Source: Thermoguttaceae bacterium
GTDB lineage: Bacteria; Planctomycetota; Planctomycetia; Pirellulales; Thermoguttaceae
Assembly: GCA_017447865.1 (NCBI GenBank)
Contig: JAFSMO010000055.1
Span: forward strand, 1-64,000
DNA: 64,000 nucleotides
Direction: 5' to 3'
Of this stretch, positions 9,017-17,522 are shown piece by piece. Made by a program: the position numbers and the translations under genes. Numbering within the stretch: the stretch's first letter is position 1; the number at the start of each line of letters is the position of its first letter. The notes below the pieces were generated by a model, which was not told the origin of the DNA, searched no databases, and was given only the letters and a program-made list of their open reading frames with translations.

Positions 9017-9120
9017 ATTTAAACACGGATTTCCACGGATTAAAGGGATTTGAAGGATTCCATTTTCTCAAAACAAAAACCTTTTAATCCTCAAAAATCC
9101 GTGGAAATCCGTGTTTAAAT
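9017..9120. repeat. Long hairpin of ATCCG words (family F, copy 2)
   Basis: A 104-base inverted repeat with arms ATTTAAACACGGATTTCC and GGAAATCCGTGTTTAAAT, continuing inward with CACGGATTAAAGG and CCTTTTAATCC. It sits between the convergent uppS and glnN genes, 28 bases from the glnN stop. It is probably a dispersed repeat acting as, or carrying, a two-way terminator. Confidence 0.75.
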
Positions 9121-9148
9121 GGAAGTTTGCACTTCAACGGGTTCGGGG

Positions 9149-11320
9149 TCATCGGATGAAAAGCAGCTCCGCGTAACTGGGCAGCGGCCAGATTTCGTCT
9201 TCGGTCAGGTTTTCGAGGTAGTCCGCGATGACCCGCAGCGCGTACATTCCCTTCTGAACCGAATCGCGGTAAAACGTCGCTTTCTCCATCACGCTCATTT
9301 CGGGTTTCACCCCCGCCAGACGCCGTTTCAGCGTTTCGATCGCCTGGACCAGCATGTCGAGTTTTTCGTCCAGTTCCTGCATGATTTTGCGCTGCGTGAC
9401 GGTCGTCAGGCCTGGCAGAAGGTTCACTTTGTGCCGAATCACCGCCGGCAAAATCATCGTCTGCGCGATCCGGATCATCGAGGCGGCCTCGATCCCGCGG
9501 ACCATGCAGTAATTCTCGGCCGTGATTTCCTGGCGGCTATGCAGCTCGGACTCGGTGAAAACGCCGTACTTCCCGAACAGTTCGATCGACTCCGGCTCCG
9601 TGAAGACCGGCAGGCAGTCCACCGTGTCGCGCAGGTTCGGCAGACCGCGGCGTTCGGACTCCTCCACCCAGTCCTGCGAGTAATTATCGCCGTTGAAGAG
9701 GATCGGGCGGAACTCGCGGATCATCTCGGCCAGCACCGAACGAACGGCCGCTTTGAACGTTTTGCCCCCGGCCATTTCCGACTCGATGCGCGTGGCGGCG
9801 AAGTCGAGGCTTTCCGCGACGATCGTGTTCAAAACCGTCACGGCCGCGGCCGAGTTCTGGCTCGACCCGACGGCGCGAAACTCGAATTTATTCCCCGTGA
9901 ACGCGAACGGGCTGGTCCGGTTCCGGTCGCCGGAGTGGCGTTTGAGCTTTTTCAGAATGGGAAGCCCGATCGCGCGCTGGGCCTCGTCGGAGTGCGGGGC
10001 TTCCTCCGATTCCGTATGGCCGTCGGCGATGAAGTCCAAAATGTCGGTCATTTCCTTCCCGAGGTAAACGCTCATGATCGCCGGCGGCGCTTCGGCGGCT
10101 CCGAGGCGGAAATCGTTGTGCGGCGTGGCGGTCGAAAGGCGCAAAAGACGCGAGTATTTATGCACGGCCCGGCAAACCACGGCGCAGAAGAGGAGGTACT
10201 GCGCGTTGCTCTCCGGCGTGTCGCCCGGTTCGAGGAGATTTTCACCCGTATCGGTGCCGATCGACCAGTTATTATGCTTTCCGGAGCCGTTGACCCCGGC
10301 GAAAGGTTTTTCATGAAGCAGGCACACGAAACCGTGACGGCGGGCCGTCTGGCGGAGGATCTGCATCACGAGCATCTGGTGGTCCAGCGCGAGGTTGATC
10401 GATTCAAACGTCGGCGCCAGCTCGAACTGCCCCGGCGCGACCTCATTGTGCCGGGTCTTGATCGGGACGCCGAGTTTCATCAGTTCAAACTCGACTTCCG
10501 TCATGAACGCCAGTACCCGTTCCGGGATCGCGCCGAAGTAATTATCCTCGAGCTCCTGGCCCTTGGGCGGACGCGCGCCGAAAAGGGTCCGGCCGCAGAC
10601 GATCAGGTCGGGGCGCTGGATCGCCAGGCGACGGTCCACGAGGAAATATTCCTGCTCCACGCCGAGCGTGCACTCAACGTGATTAGCCGTGGTGTTTCCG
10701 AAAAGACGCAGGACGCGCAGCGCTTCGCGGTTCAGAACGTCCAGCGAGCGCAGCATCGGGGTCTTCTGGTCGAGCGAATCGCCCGTCCAGCTCACGAACA
10801 TGGTCGGAATGACGAGCGTTGCGCCGTTGGGATTTTGCAGAATGAACGCGGGGCTGGAAGGGTCCCAGGCCGTGTAGCCGCGGGCCTCGAACGTGGCACG
10901 CAGGCCGCCGGAGGGGAAACTCGAAGCGTCCGACTCGCCGCGGATCAGTTCGTTCCCGCTGAATTTCGCGATCGCCTTCAGAAAGCCGCTGGGGGTGAGG
11001 AACGAGTCGTGCTTCTCCGCCGTGCCGCCGGTCATGGGCTGGAACCAGTGGGAGTAGTGCGTCGCGCCGTGCTCCATCGCCCAATCCCGCATGGCCGCCG
11101 CGACGATGGGGGCGATCGTCGGGTCCAGCCCACCGCCGCATCGGACGGTCTGCTGGAGGGATTCAAAGACTTCGGCGGGAAGGCGCTCTTTCTGCACGGC
11201 CTCGGTAAAGACGAGCGAGGCGTAAATTTCCGTGAGGTCCCGGGTCTGGTAATCGACCAGTCCGCTGCGGGTGGTCACTTGAGTTCCGATGGATTTGACG
11301 GCGTTCTGTCTGGCGTTCAT
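9149..11320 (-). CDS. glnN: Glutamine synthetase type III
   Basis: Catalyses ATP-dependent amidation of glutamate with ammonia. At 723 residues it matches the long GSIII class (about 700-730) rather than GSI or GSII. Visible landmarks are the GSIII N-terminal region (YASLVFTEAVQKERLP), HWFQPMTGGTAEKHDSF, the metal-site motif CTLGVEQEYFLVD, and FAGVNGSGKHNNWSIGTD near the ATP site. The start at 11318-11320 (MNARQNAVKSIG) fits the family start and leaves about 40 bases of leader behind the TATAAT at 11367-11372; the frame continues 28 codons upstream into that promoter, so a longer start is unlikely. GSIII is common in anaerobic gut bacteria and responds to nitrogen supply; no GlnB or GlnR gene is adjacent. 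Confidence 0.94.
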   Translation of the reverse strand: MNARQNAVKSIGTQVTTRSGLVDYQTRDLTEIYASLVFTEAVQKERLPAEVFESLQQTVRCGGGLDPTIAPIVAAAMRDWAMEHGATHYSHWFQPMTGGTAEKHDSFLTPSGFLKAIAKFSGNELIRGESDASSFPSGGLRATFEARGYTAWDPSSPAFILQNPNGATLVIPTMFVSWTGDSLDQKTPMLRSLDVLNREALRVLRLFGNTTANHVECTLGVEQEYFLVDRRLAIQRPDLIVCGRTLFGARPPKGQELEDNYFGAIPERVLAFMTEVEFELMKLGVPIKTRHNEVAPGQFELAPTFESINLALDHQMLVMQILRQTARRHGFVCLLHEKPFAGVNGSGKHNNWSIGTDTGENLLEPGDTPESNAQYLLFCAVVCRAVHKYSRLLRLSTATPHNDFRLGAAEAPPAIMSVYLGKEMTDILDFIADGHTESEEAPHSDEAQRAIGLPILKKLKRHSGDRNRTSPFAFTGNKFEFRAVGSSQNSAAAVTVLNTIVAESLDFAATRIESEMAGGKTFKAAVRSVLAEMIREFRPILFNGDNYSQDWVEESERRGLPNLRDTVDCLPVFTEPESIELFGKYGVFTESELHSRQEITAENYCMVRGIEAASMIRIAQTMILPAVIRHKVNLLPGLTTVTQRKIMQELDEKLDMLVQAIETLKRRLAGVKPEMSVMEKATFYRDSVQKGMYALRVIADYLENLTEDEIWPLPSYAELLFIR

Positions 11321-11366
11321 GTTTTTTTCGCAGATGAGTGGAAGGAATAGTCTACTTTCTTTACCT

Positions 11367-11372
11367 ATTATA
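11367..11372 (-). promoter_or_regulatory. Extended -10 box for glnN
   Basis: TATAAT on the minus strand preceded by TGG (TGn extended -10). No convincing -35 is seen 16-17 bases upstream. Confidence 0.45.
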
Positions 11373-11466
11373 CCACAAAAATCGCCGCCTGCCACCCCCC
11401 GCAAGGAAATTTTTTAAATTGAGGGGATTGGCCCCCGAGGAGATTCAGACTTTTCTCATTCGGCCC

Positions 11467-11494
11467 TTGCATTTAAATCCCTTTCTGGTATAAT
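11467..11494 (+). promoter_or_regulatory. Promoter for the GH106-like gene
   Basis: TTGCAT (11467-11472), 16-base spacer ending TGG, TATAAT (11489-11494). The ATG follows about 63 bases later with AAAGGA nearby. Confidence 0.55.
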
Positions 11495-11557
11495 CAGCAG
11501 AAGTGGAATAAAAATGAATATTTCCCTCCTGAAAATTTTAACCAAAGGAACTCCAAG

Positions 11558-14500
11558 ATGAGAAAAACCACCTTGCTCCTGCTCGCGGGCCTGCTGACCG
11601 TCCTGTGCGGCCTGACTTTTGCCCAGAATACCAAATTGAATCAGGCGACGCATCCGTCGATCGACGAGCTGAAGTCGCGTTTTGCGGATCCGGGGCGGGA
11701 TTACGCCACCGCGCCGCTGTGGGTCTGGAACGACTTGCTCACGGACGACCAGATCCGCCAGACGATGCGCGATCTGGCGGCGCAGGACGTCAAGCAGGTC
11801 TTCGTTCATCCGCGCCCGGGGCTCATGACGCCGTATTTGTCGGACGACTGGTTCCATTTGTGGCGCACGGCGCTCGACGAGGCGGAGCGGCTCGACATGA
11901 ACGTCTGGATCTACGACGAAAACTCTTACCCGACCGGGTTCGCCGGGGGGCTGGTGCCGGAAGCGATGCCTGAGTCCCGTGGGAAGGGCCTGAGCGTTTT
12001 TCGCCGCGACGCCCTGACCGACGCCAACGGGAACTGGACGGCCGGGCCTGACGTCGTGTACGTGGTTCAGGTGCTCGGCGACGGCTCCAAAAAGGACCTT
12101 TCCGCGCTTTACCACCAAACCAAGACCGGGAAACTGGCGGACGAGTTCCTCAAGGGGAAAGCGGACGGCGTGACGTGGATCCTCGGCGAGTACAAATGGG
12201 CCGGCGCGTCGCAGTGGTACGGCGGAATGTACTACGTCGATCTGATGAAACCGGGCGTGACCGAAAAGTTCATCGAGGTCACGCACGAGGCGTACAAGAA
12301 GCACATCGGCGACCAGTTCGGCAAGCGCTGCCCCGGCATTTTCTCCGACGAGGCGCAGATCACCCCCGCCGGGAATTTGTCGTGGACGGACGATCTGCCG
12401 GAAGTCTTTGAAAAGATGCACGGGTACAGCATCCTGGAAAATCTCGAATGCCTCACGGAGACGTCGGGCGACTGGCGCCGCGTACGGCATGACTACTACC
12501 AGACGCTCGGCTTCCTCTTCACCGAGCGTTGGGGTCGGCCGGTCCACGAGTGGTGCGAGGCCAACGGCATGCAGTGGACGGGGCACTACTGGGAGCACGA
12601 ATGGCCCGGGGCTTCGCACGCGGCGGATAACATGGCGATGTACTTCTGGCATCAGCGCCCGGCGATCGACATGCTGATGAACACGTACAGCCGCGACGGC
12701 GGGCAGTTCGGCAACGCGCGGGCGGGCCGGGAGCTTTCGTCGGTCGCCCACCAGAACGGCCTGGCCCGAACGCTCTCGGAAAACTACGGCGCCGGCGGGT
12801 GGGACATTCGCTTCGAGGACCTGAAACGCCTGGGCGACTGGTCGTACGCGGTCGGTGTCAACACGACGGACGAGCACCTCTCGTACATCAGCATCCGCGG
12901 CGCGAGGAAGCACGACCACCCGCAGTCGTTTTCGTACCACGCCCCGTGCTTTGAGCAGTACAAATATTTGGCGGATTACTGGACGCGGCTTTCCTGGATG
13001 CTCTCCTCCGGCGAGCTGACCTCCGAGCGGTTCCTGCTCATCGAGCCGACGACGACCGCGTGGATGTACCAGCGCCACGAAAATCTCGGCCGGATCGGCA
13101 GCGTGTTCCGCGAAACGATCAAGCGTCTGGAAGAACTGCAGGCCGATTACGACATCGGCTCGGAGTACATCATCGAAAAGGTCGGGCGCGTTTCCGACTC
13201 CGGCCGGTTTGTGGTCGGCAAGGCGCAGTACGATTATGTCGTTCTGCCCGACACGCTGGAAAACCTCGACGTCCCGACGCTCCGGCTGCTGGACCAGTAC
13301 GTCAGGGCGGGCGGAAAAGTCGTTTCGCTCGGCGGAAAGATCCAGTTCGTTGAAGGGGTCGCGCTCGATCAACAGGCGGCGGAGATCCGGAAGATGGCCG
13401 AAAATGTGACCGCCGCGATGGAGGCCAAAACGGTGGACGGGCTGGACCTGAACCGCCAGCCGGTGCGTCTGGTTCCTCAAACGGTCGAGGATTGCACGTT
13501 CCACATGCTGCGCCAGACGAAAGACGCGTTCATCCTGTTCGTCTGCAACGCCAGCATGGACGCGGCCGCGCAGGGGGCGATCCAGCTCGACGCGCCGCTG
13601 AAAGACGGGGACGTTCTGGTCGAGCAGTTCGACCCGTTCACCGGCAAAATCAGCCCGTACTTCGGCGAGACGTACAGCATTCCGCCGTGTGGGTCGCTTC
13701 TGCTGACGTTCACCCCGGGCCGGAAACCCGCCGCGGCTTTGGCCGGGAAGCCTGAAGACGCCAGTCCCGCCCGAGTGATCGTTCCCACGAAGGACTGGGC
13801 GACCAAACGCCTGGACGCGAACGTTCTGGTCCTCGACTACATGGACGTTCAGATCGGCGGCGAGACGCACCAAAACCAGTACTTCTACCCCGCCAACGCG
13901 TGGCTCTGGCAGAAGAACGGCTTCGCGAAATCCCCGTGGGATAATGGGGTCCAGCTCCGCGACACGCTGCTCAAGCACGAGTTTGCCGACGATTCCGGCT
14001 TCACGCAGACGTACCGGTTCAACGTCGCCGAAGGGTTCAAACCCGGCACGCTGCAATTCGTCTGCGAAAACCCGACGGGCTACCGCGTTTCGGTCAACGG
14101 CAAGCCGGTCGAGCCGATTCCCGGCGCGTGGAAGTTTGACCGGTCGTTCGGCGTGTATGACGTCGCCCCGCTGGTCCAGGCCGGGGAGAACGTGGTCGTT
14201 TTGACGGCGGACAAAATGACGATTTTCCACGAGATCATGCCCGCGTGGGTGGTGGGAGATTTCTCGCTCGAGCCGGCGAAGCAGGGTTTCGTGATCGTTC
14301 CCGACCGCGGCCTGCAGGCGCCCAAAGACGACGCGGAGGAAAAACCGCTGGTCCACTCCAGCGTGCCGGACGGCGTCGCGTGGCTCAGTGCGGGCGTGGA
14401 TTACGTGGCGGGCGTGCGCGATTTCGCCCCGGCCATCACGTTTACGTTCCCCGCGAAGCAGACCGTGACCGGGATGCGCGTCTGGAACTACTGCGAGGTC

Positions 14501-15274
14501 AATCTCGAAACGCGCGGCATCAAGGAGGCGGAACTCATCGCGGACGGCGTCAGCCTCGGGACCTTCACGTTCAAAAAGGGCGACTGCACGCAGGAAACGA
14601 TCCTCTTTGAAAGGCCCGTCATTTGCAAGGAGCTGACGTTCCGGGTCCTCTCGAACTGGAAAGGTTTCACCTTCCCGCTCGACGAATCGTTTGTCGGCAC
14701 GAAACGCGAAAGCAGCGGCAACGATAACGCGTTCGTGGGGCTGGCGGAAGTGCAGTTCCTGACGGTTGCGGACGGCCGCGAGACGGGCATTTCCGGCGTC
14801 ACGGCCAAGGCGACTTCGGAGCTGAATTTCCGCGGCCATAATCGACCGGCCCACCTGGCCGTCGATGGGACCGGGCTGGAGGTCGATCCTCAAAAAGGCT
14901 GGGCGGCTCTTGGCGCGCCGTTCTATTCCGGGGCGGTGGACTACACGCAGACGGTCACGAAAACGGCCGGCCAAACGTTCGTCGCACTGCCCCCGATCCG
15001 TGAGGGATGGAACGGCGCCGTGGCGGTGGTGCTGGTCAACGGGACGCAGGTCGGCACGATCGCCCTGCGTGACGATTCCGTCGATATTACGTCGGCCCTG
15101 CGCGACGGCGAGAACGAAGTCACGGTCCGCATTTACGGGACGCCGAAGAACCAGTACGGCCCGCACCACAAAGGCCGCCTGCGCGGTTCTGCCTGGCCGG
15201 GGAGTTTCCACGGTGCGCCGGCCACCATGCCCTCCGGCACGGCTTACGACGTGATCCCGTACGGCCTGTTCTAG
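11558..15274 (+). CDS. Exported GH106-like glycoside hydrolase (probable alpha-L-rhamnosidase)
   Basis: A 1238-residue secreted protein: signal peptide at residues 1-22 (KTTLLLLAGLLTVL..TFAQ). From residue 51 it follows the layout of GH106-type enzymes: TAPLWVWNDLLTDDQI, VFVHPRPGLMTPYLSDDW and VWIYDENSYPTGFAGG, then the later HAPCFEQYKYLADYWTRLSWML block. After the barrel come beta-sandwich regions with a jelly-roll-like sugar-binding look (NGKPVEPIPGAWKFDRSF; TFVALPPIREGWNGAVAVVL). Known GH106 members release L-rhamnose from complex pectin-type glycans. With rhaB in the window this suggests rhamnose use, although the two genes are 3.5 kb apart and not an operon. Exact specificity cannot be read from sequence. 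Translation probably starts at the ATG preceded by AAAGGAACTCCAAG. Confidence 0.75.
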   Translation: MRKTTLLLLAGLLTVLCGLTFAQNTKLNQATHPSIDELKSRFADPGRDYATAPLWVWNDLLTDDQIRQTMRDLAAQDVKQVFVHPRPGLMTPYLSDDWFHLWRTALDEAERLDMNVWIYDENSYPTGFAGGLVPEAMPESRGKGLSVFRRDALTDANGNWTAGPDVVYVVQVLGDGSKKDLSALYHQTKTGKLADEFLKGKADGVTWILGEYKWAGASQWYGGMYYVDLMKPGVTEKFIEVTHEAYKKHIGDQFGKRCPGIFSDEAQITPAGNLSWTDDLPEVFEKMHGYSILENLECLTETSGDWRRVRHDYYQTLGFLFTERWGRPVHEWCEANGMQWTGHYWEHEWPGASHAADNMAMYFWHQRPAIDMLMNTYSRDGGQFGNARAGRELSSVAHQNGLARTLSENYGAGGWDIRFEDLKRLGDWSYAVGVNTTDEHLSYISIRGARKHDHPQSFSYHAPCFEQYKYLADYWTRLSWMLSSGELTSERFLLIEPTTTAWMYQRHENLGRIGSVFRETIKRLEELQADYDIGSEYIIEKVGRVSDSGRFVVGKAQYDYVVLPDTLENLDVPTLRLLDQYVRAGGKVVSLGGKIQFVEGVALDQQAAEIRKMAENVTAAMEAKTVDGLDLNRQPVRLVPQTVEDCTFHMLRQTKDAFILFVCNASMDAAAQGAIQLDAPLKDGDVLVEQFDPFTGKISPYFGETYSIPPCGSLLLTFTPGRKPAAALAGKPEDASPARVIVPTKDWATKRLDANVLVLDYMDVQIGGETHQNQYFYPANAWLWQKNGFAKSPWDNGVQLRDTLLKHEFADDSGFTQTYRFNVAEGFKPGTLQFVCENPTGYRVSVNGKPVEPIPGAWKFDRSFGVYDVAPLVQAGENVVVLTADKMTIFHEIMPAWVVGDFSLEPAKQGFVIVPDRGLQAPKDDAEEKPLVHSSVPDGVAWLSAGVDYVAGVRDFAPAITFTFPAKQTVTGMRVWNYCEVNLETRGIKEAELIADGVSLGTFTFKKGDCTQETILFERPVICKELTFRVLSNWKGFTFPLDESFVGTKRESSGNDNAFVGLAEVQFLTVADGRETGISGVTAKATSELNFRGHNRPAHLAVDGTGLEVDPQKGWAALGAPFYSGAVDYTQTVTKTAGQTFVALPPIREGWNGAVAVVLVNGTQVGTIALRDDSVDITSALRDGENEVTVRIYGTPKNQYGPHHKGRLRGSAWPGSFHGAPATMPSGTAYDVIPYGLF

Positions 15275-15292
15275 CAATCGGCTCCCCCCTCC

Positions 15293-15320
15293 TTGCGGAA
15301 TTTTTAAAAGTTGGTATAAT
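15293..15320 (+). promoter_or_regulatory. Promoter for the leader RNA / TM1266-hydG unit
   Basis: TTGCGG (15293-15298), 16-base spacer ending TGG, TATAAT (15315-15320). The expected transcript start is near 15327. It begins 18 bases after the stop codon of the preceding glycosidase. Confidence 0.55.
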
Positions 15321-15326
15321 ATAAAG

Positions 15327-15513
15327 AAGTCAATGTAAAGATTCCCCCTCGCAGGGTTTCTGAGCAAAGACTTTAATTTGGCAGTCGTTCTGAGTTGCCG
15401 GGTTCGGCCGGGCAGTGAAGACGGGGAAATGCGCGAATCCAATCGTCCGCGGTCTGCGGAGGGTTTGCAATATTGAATTCCTGCTTCATACTCTGAACGC
15501 AGGAATTTTTTTT
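15327..15513 (+). ncRNA. Structured leader or small RNA ending in an intrinsic terminator
   Basis: A non-coding segment of about 187 bases between a promoter and a strong terminator. Complementary pieces give an ordered fold: CAATGT (15331-15336) with ATATTG (15470-15475); CCCTCGCAG (15346-15354) with CTGCGGAGGG (15454-15463, one bulge); an inner hairpin TGCCGG/CCGGGCA (15396-15414); and CGCG/CGCG (15432-15451). The terminator stem follows at once. Only about 30 bases separate the terminator from the next start codon, too few for a separate promoter, which favours a terminator-type cis-regulatory leader (riboswitch or attenuator) for the TM1266-hydG pair. The long closed rod with a central bubble also resembles 6S RNA, so a free small RNA is the alternative. 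No known riboswitch core was recognised. Confidence 0.5.
15476..15513 (+). terminator. Intrinsic terminator before the TM1266-type gene
   Basis: Stem AATTCCTGC / GCAGGAATT around a 14-base loop, followed directly by a run of T (15506-15513). It lies upstream of, not after, the TM1266 and hydG genes. Confidence 0.75.
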
Positions 15514-15544
15514 GTAAAACCCTTTTTCAGACTGACTTGCGAAC

Positions 15545-15838
15545 GTGAGCGCATCCCCTTCAGAAAGACGCATTGGAATCGTTGGGATCATCGTGGAAGA
15601 TCACCGTTCCGTCGAGAAAATTAATACGCTTTTGGCGGATTACTCCGACCACATCATCGGCCGGATGGGGATCCCGTACCGCTCGTGCGAGTTGAGCATC
15701 ATCAGCGTCGTGCTCGACGCGCCGACTGACGTGATCAGTTCCCTTTCCGGGAAACTCGGAATGCTTCCGGGAGTCAGCGCGAAATCGGTTTGTTCGAAGA
15801 AAGAAACGACGCAGGAACGTGCGCCGCGTAAAGATTAG
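15545..15838 (+). CDS. TM1266-type iron-only hydrogenase system putative regulator (ACT-like fold)
   Basis: This 97-residue protein matches the small TM1266 family (TIGR03959) that accompanies [FeFe]-hydrogenase maturation genes: RIGIVGIIVEDHRSVEKIN, IIGRMGIPYRS, ISVVLDAPTDVISSLSGKLG and LPGVSAKS are the family blocks. Members are small ferredoxin-like/ACT-type domains thought to sense or regulate; the exact job is unproven. The start is a GTG at 15545; no ATG exists before the conserved core. hydG follows after 23 bases, so the two form an operon. The terminator ending 31 bases upstream suggests transcription is controlled in the leader. Confidence 0.85.
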   Translation: MSASPSERRIGIVGIIVEDHRSVEKINTLLADYSDHIIGRMGIPYRSCELSIISVVLDAPTDVISSLSGKLGMLPGVSAKSVCSKKETTQERAPRKD

Positions 15839-15861
15839 TAAAAACAGAAAGCTGGACTCCA

Positions 15862-17280
15862 ATGTACGATCCCAAATCTCCTCATGCCGTAGAATTCATT
15901 GATGATGGGGAAATCCTCGAAACCCTGGCGTATGCCGACGAGCACCGCAACGACAAAGCGATGATCTCCGCCATCCTCGACAAAGCGCGCGACTGCAAGA
16001 GCCTCAGTCACCGCGAAGCGATCCTGCTCCTCGACTGCACCGACCCGGAACTCAACGAGCGCATTTACGCCGAGGCGATGGAGATCAAGCAGCGCTTCTA
16101 CGGGAACCGCATCGTGATGTTTGCGCCGCTTTACCTTTCCAACTACTGCGTGAACGGCTGCACCTACTGCCCGTACCACTTCAAGAACAAGCATTTGACC
16201 CGCAAAAAACTGACGCAGGACGAGATCCGCGCAGAAGTCATCGCTCTGCAGGACATGGGCCACAAACGCCTCGCGCTGGAGACGGGCGAGCACCCGACGA
16301 TGAACCCGATCGAGTACATTCTCGAGTCGATCGACACGATTTACTCGATCAAGCACAAAAACGGCGCGATCCGCCGGGTGAACGTGAACATTGCGGCCAC
16401 GACCGTCGAGAACTACACGAAACTCAAAAACGCCGGGATCGGGACGTACATCCTGTTCCAGGAGACGTACAACAAAAAACTTTACGAGGAGAAGCACCCG
16501 ACCGGCCCGAAATCGAACTACGCGTACCACACGGAAGCGATGGACCGCGCGATGGACGGCGGGATCGACGACGTCGGCTGCGGCGTCCTGTTCGGGCTGA
16601 CCCCGTACCGGTACGATTTCGTCGGGATGCTGATGCACGCCGAGCACCTGGAAGCCGCCAAAGGCGTCGGGCCGCACACGATCAGCGTGCCGCGCATCCG
16701 CCGGGCCGACGACATTGACCCGCTGATGTTTTCCAACTCGATCGACGACGAAACGTTTGCGAAGATCGTGGCCGTTCTGCGTATCGCGGTCCCCTATACT
16801 GGCCTGATCATTTCCACCCGCGAGTCGAAAGCGGCCCGCGAGATGGTTTTGAAACTGGGCGTTTCGCAGATTTCCGGCGCGTCGCGCACTTCGGTCGGCG
16901 GCTACGTCAATCCCGAGCCGGAAGACGAAAACTCGGCCCAGTTCGACGTGGTCGATAATCGGACGCTCGACGAAGTGCTGAACTGGCTCATGCGCCTTGG
17001 TTACGTCCCCTCCTTCTGTACGGCCTGCTACCGTGAAGGGCGGACGGGCGACCGCTTCATGAGCCTCGTGAAGTCCGGCCAGATCGTCAACTGCTGCCAC
17101 CCGAACGCGCTGATGACGCTCAAAGAGTACCTCGAAGACTACGCGTCGCCCGACACGAAAGCGATCGGCGAGGCGCTCATCGAGAAAGAACTGACGAAGA
17201 TCCCGAACGAGAAAGTGCGCCGGATCGCCACGGAACACCTGTACGAGCTGCACGAAGGAAAGCGCGATTTCAGGTTTTAA
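15862..17280 (+). CDS. hydG: [FeFe] hydrogenase H-cluster radical SAM maturase HydG (2-iminoacetate synthase)
   Basis: HydG splits L-tyrosine to p-cresol and dehydroglycine and delivers Fe(CO)(CN)-type building blocks to the H-cluster. At 472 residues it has the family length. The radical SAM motif is Cys96-x3-Cys100-x2-Cys103 (NYCVNGCTYCPY), and the auxiliary cluster motif CX2CX22C is complete at Cys386, Cys389 and Cys412 (FCTACYREG..IVNCC). The auxiliary motif distinguishes HydG from ThiH. No hydE, hydF or hydrogenase subunit is nearby; the next gene is an acyl-CoA ligase beyond a repeat. The product must work with partners elsewhere, or have been separated from them. A family A repeat starts eight bases after its stop. 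Confidence 0.93.
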   Translation: MYDPKSPHAVEFIDDGEILETLAYADEHRNDKAMISAILDKARDCKSLSHREAILLLDCTDPELNERIYAEAMEIKQRFYGNRIVMFAPLYLSNYCVNGCTYCPYHFKNKHLTRKKLTQDEIRAEVIALQDMGHKRLALETGEHPTMNPIEYILESIDTIYSIKHKNGAIRRVNVNIAATTVENYTKLKNAGIGTYILFQETYNKKLYEEKHPTGPKSNYAYHTEAMDRAMDGGIDDVGCGVLFGLTPYRYDFVGMLMHAEHLEAAKGVGPHTISVPRIRRADDIDPLMFSNSIDDETFAKIVAVLRIAVPYTGLIISTRESKAAREMVLKLGVSQISGASRTSVGGYVNPEPEDENSAQFDVVDNRTLDEVLNWLMRLGYVPSFCTACYREGRTGDRFMSLVKSGQIVNCCHPNALMTLKEYLEDYASPDTKAIGEALIEKELTKIPNEKVRRIATEHLYELHEGKRDFRF

Positions 17281-17288
17281 ACTTTTTC

Positions 17289-17475
17289 GGAGTGCGGCAA
17301 TACAGCGCGCAGTGCATTCACCGCTTTCACTTGCGGCAATACTGCCTCGAAGAGGCATTTTCCGCTGAAGTGCGCTGGGCCTTTCCCACGAGAAAAAACA
17401 TTTTCGCGGCCACATTTTTCGGTCGCTAAGTGAAAGCGGCAAATGAAGCCTTCGGCTTCTGTATTGCCGCACTCC
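17289..17475. repeat. Family A composite palindromic element, copy 1 (complete)
   Basis: A 187-base element bounded by inverted ends GGAGTGCGGCAATACAG and CTGTATTGCCGCACTCC. Each half is an imperfect hairpin with its own tip: GCCTCGAAGAGGC inside and GAAGCCTTCGGCTTC at the right end. A poorly conserved centre joins the halves. It occupies most of the gap between hydG and the acyl-CoA ligase. Confidence 0.85.
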
Positions 17476-17522
17476 AAAATTCCACTTTTTACACTTCACA
17501 CAAAATTTCAAGGACCTCCAAA

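Noticed and set aside
9119..11350. A 743-codon plus-strand frame over glnN
   Set aside because: Shadow of the clear glutamine synthetase III gene on the minus strand.
11456..15442. A 1328-codon antisense frame over the GH106-like gene
   Set aside because: Same reason; the plus-strand protein has a signal peptide, a promoter and family motifs, the antisense has none.
15327..15513. TPP, FMN, T-box or SRP RNA identity for the leader RNA
   Set aside because: CTGAG-like pieces occur, but the conserved cores of these RNAs are absent; only a general structured leader or 6S-like shape is supported.
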